Positions 23,126 through 32,214 of a stretch of 64,000 nt of DNA are shown here, one piece after another; the stretch's first letter is position 1; each line of letters opens with the position of its first letter. A program made the translations under genes and the position numbers. The notes below the pieces were generated by a model. It made no database searches. It saw only the letters and a program-made list of their open reading frames with translations, and had not been told where the DNA came from. The stretch comes from Paraphaeosphaeria minitans (taxonomy: Eukaryota > Ascomycota > Dothideomycetes > Pleosporales > Didymosphaeriaceae), in contig WJXW01000003.1 in assembly GCA_015832175.1 (NCBI GenBank), positions 930,001-994,000 on the forward strand, given 5' to 3'.

Positions 23126-23725
23126 ATGTCAAGTAAGCCACCCACGACCCACGGCCCACCGCTCTAATCCGCCCTAGCACTATCCTCCTCTCGCGCATCC
23201 CAATACCACCACCCTACCACCCACTCCGACCCCACCCCCTCCGATTCCTCCCTCCATCCCTCTTGCATTCCCCCCTTCGTCTACCGCGTCCACCGCGCCA
23301 GCGCCCAAACCGCCTACGACTTCGGCACCGGCTTCCGCGCCAAAAACCAAACCACCATCATCAGCGAACGCTCCCACCTCTCGCGCTTCGGCCTCGCCCA
23401 CCTCAACCAGCAGACCAACGTCTCGTCCCCCTTCATCAGCGTGTACCGCAGCCAGGCCCACGCGGAGGAGGTCGCGCGCCACTTTGCACGGCTGCACGAC
23501 GAGGATACGTGGGTTGTGACCATCGACACGAATCACCTGAGCAGGGGCCCGGTGTTCTGGGCGGGCAATTTGCTCGAGGGACAGGAGGTGACGGCGAGCC
23601 AGGCATGGTTGCATGAGGGCGAGTATCTGTTTCTGTATCGGATTGGTGCGCAGGCTATCCGGGATCAGACGCGGGTTGTGCGGAAGGAGACGAGGAGCTA
23701 TGGGATCATTGGAGGACGGCGCTGA
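23126..23725 (+). CDS. DUF7587-like protein with ADP-ribosyltransferase-like motif order
   Basis: Exons are 23126-23132 (only ATG TCA A) and 23178-23725, giving 184 residues. The 45-bp intron runs from GTAAGC to CCCTAG. The long open frame otherwise has no ATG before an internal position, which supports the micro-exon start. Ordered features are FVYRVH near residue 41, GTGF near 57, SPFISVY near 88, an Ala-rich helix AHAEEVARHF, WVVTIDTNH, and WLHEGEYLFLYRIG near 150. This R...SPFIS...E order is what DUF7587-type fungal proteins and R-S-E ADP-ribosyltransferase folds show; catalytic activity is inference only. There is no signal peptide or membrane segment. Function is unknown. Confidence 0.78.
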
Positions 23726-24458
23726 TGCGGAGACCGCTTCGAAGATGGTATGGTAGGGAAGGACTGCTTACGGCATTGATCATGTACGGTTTCTTTTTCA
23801 TGCCACGTTTATCTTCTTCTTCTCGTCCCTGTGGGGGCCTTTTTGAGGTTATCTTAGCGCGTATGTCTTTCCTTCGCACCATTGTTTCCTTCCTGCATAG
23901 CGCGGGACATTACCAGGAGCTGCATTAGTAGGCTATTCCATCGCATTGTACCTGCCATTGCCACTCGCAATGGTGAATTATCCTAGAATTTCTTTGCTTC
24001 TCCGCCCAAAAAATCCAATGTATTTGTTCGCCTGCTTCGCCATGCCTCCAGTGCGGAGTGTCTTTACCTACCACAACGACCGAAGCACGGCTTTACATCC
24101 GTACCTCTCAATTCAGTCCACCCTCCCTCTCAATCCAGTCCTTCCTCCCACCCCCTCACCACCAGCGCGTCTAACGTAGCGTACAGTACGGAGCGTACTT
24201 CGTAACGTACAGTGAATTGGTGCATACGTACGTACAGGCATAGTGACAACAGAAGTACGTAAGTACGTGCCGATTTATAGGTATCCTATAAGATTTCTTA
24301 TTAGTCAGCCTATTCCAAATTAGGTAATGTATAGCTGAATCAACACGTACCTACGTGCTACGTGCTACGGAGCGTACCTTGTGCATTTTTTTTTTGCGTC
24401 CCGCACGTACGTACATGACCCCAGTACGCTAGGTAGTACGCTACGTTGGACGCGCCGC
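23726..24458. other. Intergenic region dense in TACGTA/CGTAC palindromes
   Basis: No gene was recognised. From about 24177 to 24450 the sequence is crowded with overlapping GTAC, TACGTA, ACGTAC and GGAGCGTAC words, interrupted by an AT-rich piece at 24270-24340 and a T9 run near 24388. Confidence 0.6.
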
Positions 24459-24983
24459 TCACCACTCCCCTTTCTCCTCATCACGATACCCACAGAGACC
24501 CACCATCCTGCCCCTCACGCACCTCTCCAACTCCCCCACCGTCCTCACAACCTCAACCCCAAACTTCTTACACACAACGTCCACATTCCCCTTCTTCCAG
24601 AACCCCTCCTCGCAGCACACCACCGTCTCCCCCGGCCTCACACTCGCATACATCCCCAGCTCTATCAAACTAACCGGGCACAAACTCCCGGCTTTGAAAA
24701 AAATCACAATCAAGCCGACCTCGGCTGGGAAATGCATCTCCCACTCGACCTGCTCCTTGAACGGTGGAAAGGACGCGTCTTCGACCCAGCTGCTGTCCCA
24801 GTCGTCGCGGCGGGGATTCAGGATTTGGATTGGGAGGTCGGAAAGGTGGTTGGTGAGGTTGGTGGCCCAATCGGAAGTGGACGAGGCCTCGATTGTGCCG
24901 AAGAGGATGAGGGAGGGGCAGGTGAGGGTGGGGTAGGCGGGGGGGAAGTGGATTTTGGCTCGCTGCGGGTTTGGGGAGGACAT
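24459..24983 (-). CDS. Nucleoside 2-deoxyribosyltransferase-like protein
   Basis: A single-exon frame of 174 residues, with its start chosen at MSSPNPQR. Upstream in-frame sequence is open but unlike the family. The core reads LILFGTIEASSTSDWATN, then NPRRDDWDSSW, then FKEQVEWEMHF, then GLIVIFFKAGSLCPVSLIELGMYA. This is the pattern of the Nuc_deoxyri_tr2 family, which has a Rossmann-like base and the conserved NPRR-DDWD and SxIELG segments. Related enzymes exchange or hydrolyse the base of (deoxy)nucleosides or nucleotides. Glu in IELG would be the nucleophile by analogy. The true substrate is not known. The protein is probably cytosolic, with no targeting signal. Confidence 0.85.
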   Translation of the reverse strand: MSSPNPQRAKIHFPPAYPTLTCPSLILFGTIEASSTSDWATNLTNHLSDLPIQILNPRRDDWDSSWVEDASFPPFKEQVEWEMHFPAEVGLIVIFFKAGSLCPVSLIELGMYASVRPGETVVCCEEGFWKKGNVDVVCKKFGVEVVRTVGELERCVRGRMVGLCGYRDEEKGEW

Positions 24984-25758
24984 CTTGTTTGAGTCTTGCA
25001 GAGTACAATGTGAGTGAGTATTGACGTTGTGGTAAGAAAAGTCGCAAGGCTGGAGGTTGATGGAGACGGAGATGTGAGCTAGTACGGATACGGCGGGTGG
25101 GGCGATGGAGGTGCATACGGCGTCGTAATGGATCTTGCAGCCTCTTTCTTCTAATCTGACCATGAGTAGTATACACACTGGTGATCTGGGGTGTGAGGTG
25201 ATATGGCTGCAATACTTATATGAGGTGGCTTCACAGAAGACCGACTTCCCTACCGGATGTGCGTCAACGACCGGAAAGCCGCTGTTATACGAGCCCAATA
25301 ATCTGCAGACCAGATGGTCATTGCCGGGAAAGGATGCACTAGGAGGTAAGTACTAAGTGTAGTATTGATTGTCTAACTCTGGAATACACATTACCACTTT
25401 CTACTTCGATAGCTGTACTTTTGCTCTGGCTTGTCCGCGTGACTTACCACCATACCGCTACTCCGCCATTTAGAATCTGACAGCTCGGAGTCTTCTTGTG
25501 TGTCGTCAGCCCTCAGAGCTTTGCTGCACAGACGCAGTTGTGCTTCATTATGCGCTCGTGATATCATTGCTTCTTGTCTTGCCTTGCCTTACCAGCTTTT
25601 GCCAGTTCCCTCTGTAACAATTCGAGATCGAACTTTTTTTTTGGATAAAGTACATCGCCAAACTTAAGATCAACACCCGAAATACATGTGCGGTATCGGG
25701 TCATTTCTTAGAACTTCAAGATGAGGATTGACGCTGTCGCTAAAGTGTTAGCTATATA
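24984..25758. other. Intergenic region without a recognised gene
   Basis: This region contains the promoter of the deoxyribosyltransferase-like gene and the 3' flank of the broken gene to its right. No further coding signal was recognised. Confidence 0.45.
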
Positions 25759-26454
25759 TCAGATCCCGCGACGAACGCCAGACGTGTTTCTGAATATACT
25801 TGCACTTACGTCTCTACCTTTTCTCTTGTAACAGGTAAAGTGATAGTATGTTGTACTTCGAGCTTGCGGTATTGTGGCCTGCGAAAAACAGTATTGCGGT
25901 ATGAAACCCAGGTGCTCAAGGTGTACCCGGGCTGGATGCCAGTCTAGATCTATCCCCACGAGACCTTCCTCTTGTTGGATGCCAAGTTCTTCCAATTTCG
26001 GACAGTTGGTGCAGACAGCTTGGAGTGTAGCATATTGTCCAAATGCATACTCTTCGTATTGTAGGTTGTGATCATGGAATGATAGAAAGATTTCTTCGGC
26101 AAATCCAAAATACGGATTTGGAGAGAGCCATTCATCTCTGCAAAACTCTGCTCGAGAAAGATTGCCAGACTTTGCGGGTTCGAATCATCGCTAAATCTTG
26201 ATGTCCAAGGTTTGTAGCGATGGCTCAGAGTTGAGCAACCATTCTCTCAGGTCAAGGTGAAGATATCGTAGACTCGTCGTATGTCCCTCTACAGGCTCCC
26301 AGCTTGCAGCGTCCGAGGCGAGCTTATGCAATGCAAACCTCTGACGAGGGTCAGCAGCATTCGAAAGGATACTTCGCGGTACTACGGTGCAACACAGCAG
26401 CTTTGTATTGTTCAGGATCCGGAAGGCAGCTGGTAGATCGACGTCCCACTGCAA
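25759..26454 (-). pseudogene. Broken F-box/LRR-like gene
   Basis: One minus-strand frame reads plausibly on both sides of two closely spaced stops near 26190. It enters as SLRYLHLDLREWLLNSEPSLQ and LDIKI, meets TAG CGA TGA, then resumes as FEPAKSGNLSRAEF, GFAEEIFLSFHDHN, CTNCPKLEELGI and HLGFIPQYC. The LxxLxL spacing and Cys/Pro-Lys-Leu-Glu-Glu-Leu runs are typical of the leucine-rich part of fungal F-box proteins. Both stops are one C-to-T change from sense codons (CAG, CGA). No GT-AG intron removes them cleanly. Upstream of 26454 the frame is closed by a stop, and an F-box exon further up was not secured. The identity is tentative. Confidence 0.42.
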
Positions 26455-26908
26455 CTAAGTGGCGTAGGATGTCAGCGGAGGCAAGACTTATAGCAAGAAG
26501 AGGGCGAAGCTTGCTTCCTTGCCCGCCATTGTGTGCGTATTGATCTGCAACGCGCAGCTATAGATCATGGAGTATCGGGAATTGAGACGGTAGAGGAATG
26601 GGCTGCCGCAAATGAGTGGCGTATGGATGGATGTTGGGAGACCCGTGCGCCCGCGCGCCCCCGAACAGCAACCGCGGCCCTCGCTCTCAAATCAGACCCA
26701 CTCGACTGCGTGCGAGAAGAAATACTTAGATGGTAATATAGTAGATTACTCACTACCCTAGATCTTCCATTGTCTGGTTACCAAGCCGTCTGATATCCAA
26801 CAACTCTTCAAACCTGCGCTGTACGCTATTCAAACGCCAATCAACGCCTTACGCCACGACCCCAAAAGGCCACAAGTTCCATACTAACATACCCAACTCT
26901 TATACACA
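26455..26908. other. Intergenic region without a secure gene
   Basis: This region may hold the missing 5' exon(s) of the broken F-box-like gene: a SLASADILRHL-like frame at about 26440-26500 on the minus strand is suggestive only. Otherwise nothing was recognised. Confidence 0.35.
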
Positions 26909-28921
26909 TTATCTAAACCGATCACTCCACCTCCCACCGCCCGTCTTGACGCCTGCCTTCCTTTCGCTCCCAGAGAATTTCTCTTCCTGCTCTTCCCAGT
27001 CCTTCCTCTCGTTCCTTCTCCGCGCGGAAAACGCCCGCGCGAACCGCCACGCCTCAGTGTCCGCCAAACTCCAGTCTTCCGCTCCCTTGACTTTGCCACG
27101 CACCGGATCATCCTCCTTCGCCTTGTGAGCTTGGGACAGTACTTCTCGCGCCTTCTTCAGTCTTTCCTCTTCCTTCTTGATCCAGCGCTCTTCCTGCTCT
27201 TCCAAACCCTCGAGGGCCTTGGGCTCGGCGGGTCGCGGGAAGATGATGAGTTCGGAATCCTTGGAAGTGGAGCTGGGTTCCTTGTTGGGGGAAGCGTACT
27301 GCGGGAGGTTGAAGCCGAATATCCATTCAAGGTCGGCCTGGGTGGTACGCTCGGCTGTGAGCCAGAGAGAATGCGAGGCTTTTCGGAGGGAGGCGACCTC
27401 TTCTTTAAAGAAGAGAACACGGTAGAGCGCACTGTGGCCGGGGCCAAGGATTTCCTTGGTGAGGGCTGTGAGCCAAAGGTCGCGTTCTGCCTCATCAGTA
27501 AGAAACTTGGCGTCAATGTCTTCGCGCGTGTAGTGCAGTGAGGCTATGGTGTATGGGTGGGGTACGCTGCCGATGGAGTATTGCTTAGTGGCGTTCATAA
27601 AACCAGGGACAAGTTTGAAGGGGGAAGGCTTGTTGGGATCGCATGGCTTGCAGTTCTGGCGGTTTGGCGGGCAGGACTTGGGCATCGGGGAGCTCGGGCA
27701 TTGGGTAAGGTTACGCCCAATCTCAATAGCCGTGTACATCAGGGCCGTCGTGTGTTCCGGGAGCGGTTTGACGACGGCGATGCCATCCGGATGTGTTTCC
27801 TGGAAAGTCAGGTGCAAGTGCGAGTTGATCAAGTCAGCAAGTAGCTCGAGGCCTTCCACCTGGGTATCGCCTGAGAGCTTATCCCATATCGTCTTGTACT
27901 TGTTGTTCACAACGTCCTGGTTGTAGTATGCCAATCCATTTGCTTTCTTGTCCACCGCCACGTCAGCTGAAAGCAGGTTGACTACAATTCCTCCATCTTG
28001 TACGGCCAGCTTCGCAATCTTGTCCTTGTTCGCCGAAACATCCTGGAGGAGTTTGTTGTTGATGGCTTGCTGGATCGCTTCGTCAACAGCGGCAGAATCG
28101 CCGAAGAATATACCGGTTTGCAGCGACTCAACGCGAGACAGTTTTGGAAATTCATTGCGTCTGAGGAAGCTGATCATGGGATTGTCAAATTGCGCCATTG
28201 GCAGCGTCAACCAGATGGCGAGGATGCCGCCGCCCTGCTTCGCCCAAGCCAGCCATCGAAAGAGCTCCTGCTCCATGGTCGGTTCGAGCTTCATGCGCTG
28301 CACCATTTCATATTGCGGCCCCATGGCGTCCTTGTGGTTGAGCACAATTGGCTTGAAACCCTGGGCCCACCATGCCCGTCGCCAAGCCAGAATCAGTCTG
28401 TTCTCTGCCTCTGTCACTTTCTTGTCCTGCTTCGGCTTGGGCTCGTAGTAGGTGTATATGGGTGGGCGATTCGCAAGCGGCGGAAGCACGGTGCGGTTCT
28501 CGTCGAGGGCAACTTCTTTCGAGAAGAAAGTGTGCCACTTGAAGTCGGTGAGCCATTTGATGGCACCATAGGAGCTGGGCGCAGTGCTGTTCGCTTGTTC
28601 CGGCGGCTTGTGAGCCGGCGGGCTGAAGATGTCTGGGACTGGTAGGTTGCCAATGTCGGCAAGTTTTGGAAGGTCCGGCAGCTCGGTGGGCAGCTTTGGG
28701 ATGTGGTCCTTGATATCGGATAGATCGGGCAACTCAGGCAAATGCGGGTCTTTAACAGCGTCTTTGACTTGCTCGTATGTGGGTATGCTGTCTGCAGAAG
28801 GCGCGCCAAAAGCGTATATGGTGGCTGTGAACAGGATGACAAAGACGACGAGCAACTGGAAGCGGCGCGGAGGCAGGCGCAGCGCAAGAGGCTGGCCGAG
28901 GAGGGTTCGTTGGACAGGCAT
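26909..28921 (-). CDS. Conserved-looking type II membrane protein, function unknown
   Basis: An uninterrupted frame of 670 residues. After a basic 20-residue N-terminus comes one hydrophobic segment, FQLLVVFVILFTATIYAFG (about 21-40), with no cleavage site, so a signal-anchor topology is likely. A Pro/Leu/Asp stalk (about 55-105) follows, then a large globular region with several N-glycosylation sequons (NST, NRT, NLT, NAT) and a CPPNRQNCKPC cysteine cluster near 430. The tail is a charged Lys/Glu/Arg helix from about 570 on. The architecture and phrases such as AWWAQGFKPIVLNHKDAMGP resemble Golgi glycosyltransferase-like fungal proteins, but no DxD catalytic motif could be assigned. The family was not recognised. 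Confidence 0.8.
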   Translation of the reverse strand: MPVQRTLLGQPLALRLPPRRFQLLVVFVILFTATIYAFGAPSADSIPTYEQVKDAVKDPHLPELPDLSDIKDHIPKLPTELPDLPKLADIGNLPVPDIFSPPAHKPPEQANSTAPSSYGAIKWLTDFKWHTFFSKEVALDENRTVLPPLANRPPIYTYYEPKPKQDKKVTEAENRLILAWRRAWWAQGFKPIVLNHKDAMGPQYEMVQRMKLEPTMEQELFRWLAWAKQGGGILAIWLTLPMAQFDNPMISFLRRNEFPKLSRVESLQTGIFFGDSAAVDEAIQQAINNKLLQDVSANKDKIAKLAVQDGGIVVNLLSADVAVDKKANGLAYYNQDVVNNKYKTIWDKLSGDTQVEGLELLADLINSHLHLTFQETHPDGIAVVKPLPEHTTALMYTAIEIGRNLTQCPSSPMPKSCPPNRQNCKPCDPNKPSPFKLVPGFMNATKQYSIGSVPHPYTIASLHYTREDIDAKFLTDEAERDLWLTALTKEILGPGHSALYRVLFFKEEVASLRKASHSLWLTAERTTQADLEWIFGFNLPQYASPNKEPSSTSKDSELIIFPRPAEPKALEGLEEQEERWIKKEEERLKKAREVLSQAHKAKEDDPVRGKVKGAEDWSLADTEAWRFARAFSARRRNERKDWEEQEEKFSGSERKAGVKTGGGRWSDRFR

Positions 28922-29330
28922 GGTGGCCGGGGATCGTGCAGAAAGGACAGACAGTGGACAGTGGACAGGCGGTTATGGCGACATGGGGCCGGGCGGTGGC
29001 ACCGTGTCGTGGACGTGTGCGTCTCTGTACGAGGCGGCTTTCAGGGAGTTGCAAGCCCCTAATAAGATGTGCGTAGGTACGGATAACGGCAGCGGCGCGC
29101 CGTGCTTTTTTTTTAGCGCGAAAGAGCGACTGGCAAGAGTTCAGTGGACGGCGACGCTGGGGGATAAGACGACGCCGTGTCAACCCGCAGGAAACTGAGC
29201 AGACGCAAGTGGAAATGCAAGACGCGCCCCTCTCGCATGCATGGGGCAGCTGTGCTAGGGTCGTGTCTTTTGTAGGGCTGAGGCGGGCCGGTGAAACACC
29301 GCTGCCTGCTTGCGAAGGGATTAGCCTAGC
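28922..29330. promoter_or_regulatory. Promoter side of the membrane-protein gene and edge of the GC-balanced block
   Basis: This is the last stretch of GC-balanced sequence before composition changes abruptly. It must include the promoter of the minus-strand membrane-protein gene. A T9 run lies near 29107. Confidence 0.5.
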
Positions 29331-29507
29331 ACAATAACCGAGACATTAGTCAACTTAAGGATAGGTAAGTGTAATAAGTGTAATAAATATATTACCAAGA
29401 ATCATTTCAATATAGCAAAAAGCTTAGATTCTAAAGATCTCAGCTTCTAGTTATCCTAGATTAACTCTAAATCCATATAATAGCCTAATTCTATTGAATT
29501 TTAACTT
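29331..29507. other. Start of the AT-rich compartment
   Basis: Base composition drops within a few tens of bases to strongly AT-rich. The sequence has no coding potential and no recognised repeat until the 21-bp array starts. Confidence 0.6.
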
Positions 29508-29791
29508 AACTATATTTACAAGTTTAAGAACTATGTTTATAAGTTTAAGAAATATATTTATAAGTTTAAGAACTATGTTTACAAGTTTAAGAACTATGTT
29601 TATAAGTTTAAAAACTATGTGTATAAGTTTAAGAACTATGTTTATAAGTTTAAGAACTATATTTATAAGTTTAAAAACTATGTTTATAAGTTTAAGAACT
29701 ATATTTACAAGTTTAAGAACTATATATATAAGTTTAAGAACTATGTTTATAAGTTTAAGAACTATGTTTACAAGTTTAAGAACTATATATA
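29508..29791. repeat. 21-bp tandem repeat, about 13.5 units
   Basis: The unit is close to AACTATGTTTATAAGTTTAAG, repeated head to tail with scattered substitutions (GTTTAC/ATTTAT/ATATAT variants). The last unit ends exactly where the outer LTR begins. The 105-codon open frame across it encodes only a seven-residue repeat and is not treated as a gene. Confidence 0.95.
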
Positions 29792-30203
29792 TGTTAAATC
29801 TAAGAGGATAGCTAGTCCTAAAGGGTTAAGGTTAGTTCTTAGGCAGGAGTACTTATAGAAGGTAGAAGGTCTTATTAATACGTTAGTATCTTAATAAAGT
29901 GTAATAAGTTAACAATTTAGTCTACTAGAATCTAAATAATAGATTAATAAACAGATTAAATATAAGTATAGAGAGCCTATTTTTACGTTCCTATATACTT
30001 TAAGCGATTAGTAGACTAATCGCTCTAATTAAACTAATTAAGCACTAATTAGTTACTTAGTATATTAAGTGCTTAGTCTAATTAGTTATCTTAGTGCTCT
30101 AATCACACTAATTAGGTTACGTAACTTTTTATGCTGTGCTACTTAAATAATAAATATAGATATATATAAAGATCCTAGAAGGCCTAGCCTTTAGATCTTA
30201 ACA
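29792..30203 (-). repeat. E0 3' LTR (412 bp)
   Basis: It begins TGTTAAATCTAAGAGG and ends GATCTTAACA, with TGTTA/TAACA termini. The first ~215 bp are shared with all Ty3 LTRs in the window. The rest (U3 in minus orientation) is private and contains an exact inverted repeat, GCGATTAGT-AG-ACTAATCGC, near 30005. Confidence 0.88.
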
Positions 30204-30218
30204 TTATTTCCCTCTTTA
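30204..30218 (-). other. E0 polypurine tract
   Basis: On the minus strand this reads AAAGAGGGAAATAA directly before the 3' LTR, the expected plus-strand-priming site of an LTR element. Confidence 0.65.
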
Positions 30219-30402
30219 CTAGGATTTATCCTTAAATTATGTAACTATATCTTATGCCTAGTTATAACTAGAGCTTACCCTATATTATAAGTAGCGTTAG
30301 CTTACTTATATTATGCCCTAATAACCTTTTAAGTCTAGCACTACTTATTACTATTACCTAACTAATTTTATTAATTCCTTTAGCGAAGTTATAGTTAAGA
30401 AA

Positions 30403-30870
30403 TGCTTAATATATATAAAATATAACTATGTTTATAAAGTTCACGTTTAGTCTAGAAAATATAGAGAATATATTTATTAAAGTTAATATTATAATGTGCG
30501 CATTTTAGAGTCTAAGTTTAAGTATTTATTAGTAGAGAAAGAGAAATTGCGTGTATAGATAAAAGAGTTAAGAGAAACGTAGGAGGCTATGTTTAAGGCC
30601 TATAAGGAGGTGTTAGAGAAATTATAAGATATATATATGTATAAAGATTAGTTGCGTTAGTAAATAGACTTACTAAATAAGCGTGGTAAGGATATAATAA
30701 TAGTTAAAAAAAAGAATATTAAAGAGGCTAAATTTTATAAGGCTATTAATCTAGTAGTTAATAAGACTCTTTTAGGTCCTTTTTTATCCCCTATAATATA
30801 GAGCGCTTTTAAGGATTTCCTATTAGAATTCTAGAATAATCTAGTGCCTTTACTATTTTAGGTACAAATA
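30403..30870 (+). pseudogene. Decayed antisense ORF of E0 (coiled-coil protein)
   Basis: A single plus-strand frame gives a coherent Lys/Glu-rich coiled coil (KYLLVEKEKLRV, IKELRET, EAMFKAYKEVLEKL, IDLLNKRGKD) and a DFLLEF tail. The interruptions are nearly all TAG or TAA, as expected from Gln codons CAG/CAA after C-to-T change. It lies between the end of pol and the 3' LTR, on the opposite strand to pol. It resembles small Cys-cluster/coiled-coil hypothetical proteins common in ascomycete genomes (inference). Confidence 0.62.
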
Positions 30871-30889
30871 TTATTATGCTATATAAATT

Positions 30890-31175
30890 ATTAGTAGAAT
30901 TCTCTAATCTTTTATTAATAGTTTCCTAAGTAGTTCTTTAGTTCCTAAGTGTTTTTGCTATATAGGTAACCTTTCTACTTAACTAGGTATATGTTACTAT
31001 ACTAATTATATTCTAGAATTTTTTTAATCTTAAATTCATTTTCTTCCTTAGTTCTGTAGTAGAAGGCAGTTCTAACTAGTGTATTAGGGTCTACTAGTTC
31101 TAGTAGTAATACGTGAAATACTAGGTGTATCTTTACATCTAGTAGTAGTTCTAACTTATAGTTTACTAGTGATAT
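30890..31175 (-). pseudogene. E0 pol 3' end: integrase C-terminal/chromodomain-side fragment
   Basis: Minus-strand reading gives LVNYKLELLLDVKIHLVFHV followed by LLLELVDPNT and EENEFKIKKILEYN, the classic pre-chromodomain and chromodomain start of fungal Ty3 integrases. The reading is cut at 31175 by E1 and continues at 38041. Confidence 0.85.
31171..31175. repeat. Target-site duplication of E1, left copy (GATAT)
   Basis: GATAT directly precedes the E1 LTR. The same five bases follow the other LTR at 38036-38040, and E0 pol reads on from there. Confidence 0.9.
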
Positions 31176-31606
31176 TGTTAAATCCAAGAGGGTAGCTAGT
31201 CCTAAAGGATTAAGGTTAGTTCTTAGGCAGGAGTACTTACAGAAGGTAGAAGGTCTTATTAATATAGTAGTATCTTATAAAGTGTAATAAGTTAATAATT
31301 TAGTCTACTAGAATCTAAACAATAGATTAATAAACAGATTAAACACAAGTATAGAGAGTCTATTTTTGTATTCCTATATACTAAGCAAAGTCCGCTCTGT
31401 AGAGAGCGCTCTATAGTAAGCGCTCTATAGAGAGTAGTTATATGTGTTATACTCTAGCACAGAGCAATTAAGCGCTCTATAGAGAGTAGTTACATAACTC
31501 TTTTATTTAAGGCGTAGCTAGCATTAAATCCCTACTTAATCTTTACTACGCGCCTACTAGGTACAAAACTAGCTTCTTGCTATTATGTGGATTTTAGATC
31601 CTAACA
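31176..31606 (-). repeat. E1 3' LTR (431 bp)
   Basis: TGTTA...TAACA ends. The private half has repeated AGCGCTCTATAGAGAG palindromes. It is the same length as its partner at 37605-38035, with differences mostly transitions. Confidence 0.92.
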
Positions 31607-31624
31607 TTATCCCCTCTCTTTTAC
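31607..31624 (-). other. E1 polypurine tract
   Basis: Reads AAAAGAGAGGGGATAA on the minus strand, immediately before the 3' LTR. Confidence 0.75.
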
Positions 31625-31791
31625 AGATTTATCCTAAATTATATATTTAGATCTTAGCTATTATTATGTAAGCTATTCTACTAACCCTGCTTACTATAAG
31701 TACGTCTATTAGCATTATACCTAGCAACTCTACTATTTAAAAACATTAATTATATTGCAAGATCTAAGAAGCTAACATTATTACAGAGAAC

Positions 31792-32187
31792 GCTTACATT
31801 AATTATAGTTTTAAAAGTTCTATTTGCTATATTATACTAGATTTAGGTTTAAAGTGTTCTAAATATATTCGCTTAGGTTATCTGTGTATAAACATAAGCT
31901 AGTCGTTGCTAGATAAGACTTATAAAGAGTATAAGAAGAAGGTTAAGGAGGATAAGAAAGCGTTATTTCTCCTAATAGTATAGTTATTACAAAATAAGAA
32001 GATACTAGCTTAGGCTAAAGAGTGTACTTATAAAAAGACGTTGTGTCTAGCTACGGAAATAACTGCAGATAGTAAGGATATAAATATAGATACTATTAAC
32101 TATCCTGCTGCTGCAGCGACTGTTAGTTACTCTATAGTAATGTAGTTAACACTTAACATAGTAGATACTATAGCGTTAGTACTATAA
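31792..32187 (+). pseudogene. Decayed antisense ORF of E1 (Cys-cluster/coiled-coil protein)
   Basis: A plus-strand frame reads SSICYIILDLGLKCSKYIRLG, then YLCINIS, then DKTYKEYKKKVKEDKKALF, LLQNKKILA and TLCLATEI. This gives a Cys cluster of C-x2-[C to Y]-x-RLG-x2-C type and then a coiled coil. In-frame stops are TAG/TAA. The frame faces pol tail to tail. Sequence is unlike the antisense frames of E0, E2 and E3 apart from this layout. Confidence 0.65.
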
Positions 32188-32214
32188 TCCTCCTAGGTAT
32201 ATTTGTGTTTTTTA

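Noticed and set aside
24984..25298. N-terminal extension of the deoxyribosyltransferase-like protein
   Set aside because: It is open but Cys/His/Ser-rich and unlike the family. The internal Met at 24983 gives the normal N-terminus.
29508..29791. CRISPR-like array
   Set aside because: The repeats are contiguous 21-bp units without spacers, in a eukaryotic genome.
29494..29811. 105-codon open frame of MFISLRT-type repeats, and an overlapping 79-codon frame
   Set aside because: It is only the translation of the 21-bp minisatellite, open because the unit has no stop in that frame.
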